Positions 6,526 through 8,675 of a stretch of 8,675 bases of DNA are shown here, in pieces. The stretch comes from Rhodobacter sp. (lineage in GTDB: Bacteria > Pseudomonadota > Alphaproteobacteria > Rhodobacterales > Rhodobacteraceae), in NCBI GenBank assembly GCA_027482795.1, contig JAIXVS010000080.1, positions 1 through 8,675 on the forward strand, read 5' to 3'. Position numbers and translations under genes: made by a program. Positions within the stretch are counted from its first letter, which is position 1; the number at the start of each line of letters is the position of its first letter. The notes beneath the pieces were generated by a model. It made no database searches, was not told the origin of the DNA, and saw nothing but the letters and a program-made list of their open reading frames with translations.

Positions 6526-6566
6526 AAAAAAGGCGGGCGCGGCCATTTCGGCCCTATGCGCCCGCC
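6526..6566 (-). terminator. Intrinsic terminator upstream of the 133-aa gene
   Basis: On the - strand GGCGGGCGC (6566-6558) pairs perfectly with GCGCCCGCC (6540-6532), 9 bp, with an inner GGCC/GGCC helix in the loop, then six U (6531-6526). It lies 107 nt before the start of the 133-residue protein. It could end the transcript of the structured RNA or the DUF6497-like gene, or act as an attenuator for the gene downstream. Confidence 0.88.
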
Positions 6567-6697
6567 CAATGCCAAAGCTTCCTACCTGCGCGCAGCCTTT
6601 ATCGGCTGCTTGCACATTGGGCCGCGCCTGCAAACGCGGGCCCACAACCCAGCGCTGCGCTATGTCCCAGCGCGGCGCGGATATAGGTTTGGAAGCT
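6526..6697 (-). ncRNA. Candidate structured RNA: four-way junction followed by a terminator
   Basis: Read on the - strand, a closing helix is formed by AGCTTCC (6697-6691) with GGAAGCT (6582-6576) plus ACC/GGT (6688-6686 with 6586-6584). Between its arms lie three separate hairpins: 6678-6652 (10 positions, one A-C mismatch), 6644-6618 (TGGGCC/GGCCCA plus CGC/GCG with one bulged base) and 6609-6592 (6 bp). Spacers between elements are only 5-8 nt, giving a compact cloverleaf. Nine nt after the closing helix comes the terminator at 6566-6526. The arrangement, structured domain then terminator then gene, suits either a free small RNA or a leader regulator of the 133-residue gene. Two more hairpins upstream (6798-6781 and 6766-6743) might belong to it. 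I do not match it to tmRNA, SRP RNA, RNase P RNA, 6S RNA or a known riboswitch. GC-rich DNA folds easily, so confidence is moderate. Confidence 0.4.
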
Positions 6698-6733
6698 ATG
6701 CAATTCTGTGCTGCTCGACACGTATTCGTCCAT
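6599..6733 (-). CDS. Doubtful 44-codon ORF inside the structured region
   Basis: ATG at 6733 opens 44 codons beginning MDEYVSSSTELHSFQTYIRAALG and ending AAQCASSR. The first half reads like a real amphipathic protein and favours G or C in third codon positions; the second half is alanine- and glycine-rich and less convincing. There is no Shine-Dalgarno sequence: the 15 bases before ATG are C-rich, then A-rich. The stop codon falls in the loop region of a hairpin of the candidate RNA. It might be a small protein, a degenerate gene, or chance. Shown so that it is not lost; not recommended as a firm gene. Confidence 0.25.
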   Translation of the reverse strand: MDEYVSSSTELHSFQTYIRAALGHSAALGCGPAFAGAAQCASSR

Positions 6734-6890
6734 TTTTTTGCGGGGGGCGTGCTTGCTGCCACCCCCTTCACCGAGGGATAGGCGGCTTGGGGCCCGCCTA
6801 AGTGCAAGTTATCGCATAATATTCCAAATTCCAAAGAAAAAATGGAATTTTCTTTTGTTTTCATTTTGGAAACTATATGCTGTGGGCGCA
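6734..6890. other. AT-rich spacer with TTCCAAA repeats, downstream of the DUF6497-like gene
   Basis: From about 6803 to 6880 the sequence is clearly richer in A and T than its surroundings. It holds TTCCAAA twice in tandem (6822-6835) and an inverted TTTGGAA (6862-6869 region), plus a pairing CAAAGAAAA with TTTTCTTTTG. The hairpins are too AU-rich to call a terminator. TATTAT (6821-6816, - strand) could be a -10 element for the RNA downstream but lacks a good -35. The left part (6734-6800) has GC hairpins at 6743-6766 and 6781-6798. I see no convincing gene. Confidence 0.4.
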
Positions 6891-7265
6891 TCAGAAAATC
6901 TCTCTACTGCAAGTAGAGCCGTCGATGGAAAAGGCTTCAAAATACTGCGTCGCCTCTGGGTCAGAGATGCCAAATTCCACCGCGCGGTCAGCCAAAGACA
7001 GCAGCACCATCGGCGCAGATATGCCCTTTTCTGCCAGTTTGGCCAAAGCAAAGCTTTCGCACAGGTGCTGCAAATCTGCCTCGGCAGCCTCGAACGTCAT
7101 GCTTCCCCCCTCGCGGGCAATTGCGGGGGCCACAAAACGAAAGCGCGGCGCGGGGCCTTCGGGGCCAGTGCTGTTCCAGATAATATCCAGCAGCGTCACC
7201 GCTTGGTTTGACGGCACAGCAATTGCCGAGCCATCGCCCAAGGTTATGTCCAGCTCTTGTTCCAA
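6891..7265 (-). CDS. DUF6497-like protein with TTG start (124 aa)
   Basis: The core resembles DUF6497, small proteins of Rhodobacteraceae of unknown function: VPSNQAVTLLDIIWN (17-31), RFRFVAPAIAREGG (41-54), a helix with Cys69 (AEADLQHLCESFAL), VLLSLADRAVEFG (87-99) and PEATQYFEAFSIDGSTC (103-119) with Cys119; the two cysteines could pair. From memory, family members usually carry a signal peptide. Here none is seen: the frame is open upstream only to 7308, inside pccB, and the first usable start is TTG at 7265, preceded by AGGTG (7274-7270), which overlaps the pccB stop. The 7-nt gap to pccB implies co-transcription and translational coupling. Either this copy is cytoplasmic or it has lost its export signal. 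Family call is from recalled pattern, not a search. Confidence 0.7.
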   Translation of the reverse strand: MEQELDITLGDGSAIAVPSNQAVTLLDIIWNSTGPEGPAPRFRFVAPAIAREGGSMTFEAAEADLQHLCESFALAKLAEKGISAPMVLLSLADRAVEFGISDPEATQYFEAFSIDGSTCSREIF

Positions 7266-7272
7266 AACGCAC

Positions 7273-8675
7273 CTATAGCGGAATATTATCGTGCTTTTTC
7301 CACGGGTTCACCAGCTTTTTGCCGCGCAGGCTGGCAAAGGCGCGCGCCACGCGGCGGCGGGTGGAATGGGGGCGGATCACCTCGTCGATAAATCCCTTTT
7401 CCGCCGCCACAAAGGGGTTGGCGAAACGGTCTTCGTATTCCTGCGTCAGGCGGGCAATCTCATCAGGCGCTTTGCCGCGATGGATAATTTCGGTCGCCCC
7501 CTTGGCCCCCATCACTGCCACTTCGGCGGTGGGCCATGCGTAATTGAAATCACCACGCAGCGGCTTGCTGGACATCACCACATAAGCCCCGCCATAGGCT
7601 TTGCGAGTGATCACAGTCACCTTCGGCACCGTCGCCTCGCCATAGGCGAACAGCAGCTTTGCGCCGTGTTTAATCACCCCGCCCAGTTCCTGCTGCACGC
7701 CAGGCAAAAACCCTGGCACATCAACCAGCGTCAGAATTGGAATTTCAAACGCATCACAAAACCGCACAAAACGGGCGGCCTTGCGGGCAGAATCAATATC
7801 CAAACAGCCCGCCAGCACCATCGGCTGATTGGCCACCACGCCCACAGTTTGCCCTTCAATGCGCACAAACCCCGTGATGATATTGGCCGCAAATTCGCGC
7901 TGAATTTCAAAGAAATCGCCCTCATCGGCAATTTTCAGCACCAATTCCTTCATATCATAAGGCTGGTTTGGATTGTCAGGGATCAGCGTGTCAAGGCTGG
8001 GCTCCAGCCGCGCAGGGTCGTCAAAAAACGGGCGCACAGGGGCCTTTTCGCGGTTGTTCAGGGGCAGAAAATCGATCAGGCGGCGCACTTCGGCCAGCGC
8101 CTCGACATCGTTTTCAAACGCGCCATCAGCCACGGACGATTTCTTGGTATGCGTGGCCGACCCGCCCAGCTCGTCTGCCGAAACCGCCTCATTGGTGACG
8201 GTTTTCACCACATCTGGCCCTGTGACGAACATATAACTGCTGTCTTTGACCATGAAAATAAAGTCCGTCATCGCGGGCGAATACACCGCCCCCCCCGCGC
8301 AAGGCCCCATAATCAGGCTAATCTGCGGCACCACGCCCGATGCCATGATATTGCGCTGAAACACCTCGGCGTAACCTGCAAGGCTGGACACGCCTTCTTG
8401 AATGCGCGCGCCGCCACTGTCGGCAATGCCCACAATCGGCGCGCCGTTTTGAATGGCCATATCCATAATTTTGCAAATCTTTTTCGACTGCGTTTCCGAA
8501 AGTGACCCGCCAAACACCGTAAAATCTTGGGCATAGACATAGATCATCCGCCCATTCACCGTGCCCCAGCCCGTGACCACGCCATCCCCTGCGGGCCGCT
8601 CGGCCTCCATACCAAAATCGGTGCAGCGGTGGGTGACAAACATGTCAAACTCTTCAAAGCTGCCCTCATCCATCA
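7273..8675 (-). CDS. pccB: Propionyl-CoA carboxylase beta subunit, carboxyltransferase (partial, N-terminus beyond window)
   Basis: It transfers the carboxyl group from biotin on PccA to propionyl-CoA. Counting from the Met encoded at 8673, 466 residues are visible; relatives have about 510, so roughly 45 are missing. The first visible codons encode MDEGSFEEFDMFVTHRC, a stretch that is internal in the family, so the Met at 8673 is not the start. Motifs: DSGGARIQEG (85-94), GPCAGGAVYSPA (123-134), the first oxyanion-hole loop of the crotonase-fold N-half, TGPDVVKTVTNE (151-162), LVDVPGFLPG (316-325) and KAYGGAYVVMSS (358-369), the second oxyanion-hole loop. It ends in KHDNIPL, typical of propionyl-CoA carboxylase beta chains. 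It is the first gene of this group in transcription order; the promoter lies outside the window. No defect seen. Confidence 0.97.
   Translation of the reverse strand, partial: MDEGSFEEFDMFVTHRCTDFGMEAERPAGDGVVTGWGTVNGRMIYVYAQDFTVFGGSLSETQSKKICKIMDMAIQNGAPIVGIADSGGARIQEGVSSLAGYAEVFQRNIMASGVVPQISLIMGPCAGGAVYSPAMTDFIFMVKDSSYMFVTGPDVVKTVTNEAVSADELGGSATHTKKSSVADGAFENDVEALAEVRRLIDFLPLNNREKAPVRPFFDDPARLEPSLDTLIPDNPNQPYDMKELVLKIADEGDFFEIQREFAANIITGFVRIEGQTVGVVANQPMVLAGCLDIDSARKAARFVRFCDAFEIPILTLVDVPGFLPGVQQELGGVIKHGAKLLFAYGEATVPKVTVITRKAYGGAYVVMSSKPLRGDFNYAWPTAEVAVMGAKGATEIIHRGKAPDEIARLTQEYEDRFANPFVAAEKGFIDEVIRPHSTRRRVARAFASLRGKKLVNPWKKHDNIPL

Noticed and set aside
6738..6773. Resemblance to cobalamin riboswitch pieces (CGGTGAAG and CCCCCCGCAA on the - strand), tempting beside a B12 enzyme
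   Set aside because: The spacing between the two pieces is wrong and no B12-box GCCACTG or other conserved blocks follow. A covariance scan for the Rfam cobalamin model would settle it.
6412..6891. A 159-codon - strand frame that starts at TGATG on the DUF6497 stop and ends overlapping the start of the 133-aa gene
   Set aside because: The two overlaps look operon-like, but the frame reads straight through a 9-bp terminator with six U, third codon positions show no clear bias, and the product has no protein-like pattern.
7291..8505. A 404-codon + strand frame antisense to pccB
   Set aside because: A GC-driven shadow of pccB; composition is atypical and no motif is seen.

Overview
The window looks chromosomal and alphaproteobacterial, most likely Rhodobacteraceae (roseobacter/Rhodobacter type). 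This rests on three things: moderately GC-rich DNA, the grouping of propionyl-CoA carboxylase and methylmalonyl-CoA mutase genes on one strand, and small companion proteins of DUF4174 and DUF6497 type, families I know mainly from this group. The placement is inferred from gene content; no rRNA or other taxonomic marker is present.

Layout from left to right. A ThuA-like protein gene lies on the + strand (36-686) and ends in an intrinsic terminator. Everything else except one gene reads leftward on the - strand. In transcription order this is: pccB (enters from the right edge, stop at 7273); a DUF6497-like gene 7 nt behind it (7265-6891); an AT-rich spacer; a strongly foldable stretch ending in an intrinsic terminator (about 6697-6526), which also holds a doubtful 44-codon ORF; an unrecognised 133-residue protein with an acidic tail (6418-6017); a terminator (5848-5816); a small glycine-rich lipoprotein (5727-5524); a terminator (5489-5454); pccA (5389-3386); and mcm (2874-748). 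A secreted DUF4174 protein (2953-3384, + strand) sits between pccA and mcm, divergent from mcm and meeting pccA tail to tail with a 1-nt gap.

Function: PccA (biotin carboxylase plus biotin carrier) and PccB (carboxyltransferase) convert propionyl-CoA to methylmalonyl-CoA, and the B12-dependent mutase converts methylmalonyl-CoA to succinyl-CoA. This is the methylmalonyl-CoA pathway for propionate, odd-chain and branched substrates, and in relatives that use the ethylmalonyl-CoA pathway, for acetate. No methylmalonyl-CoA epimerase or mutase chaperone is visible here.

The most interesting part is the 1.9 kb between pccB and pccA. It is not a simple operon spacer. It carries three intrinsic terminators on the coding strand, at least two small unknown genes, a predicted four-way-junction RNA directly before one terminator, a hairpin that would hide the ribosome binding site of the 133-residue protein, and a hairpin in the pccA leader. 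I saw no tRNA, rRNA, CRISPR, insertion sequence or prophage signature.
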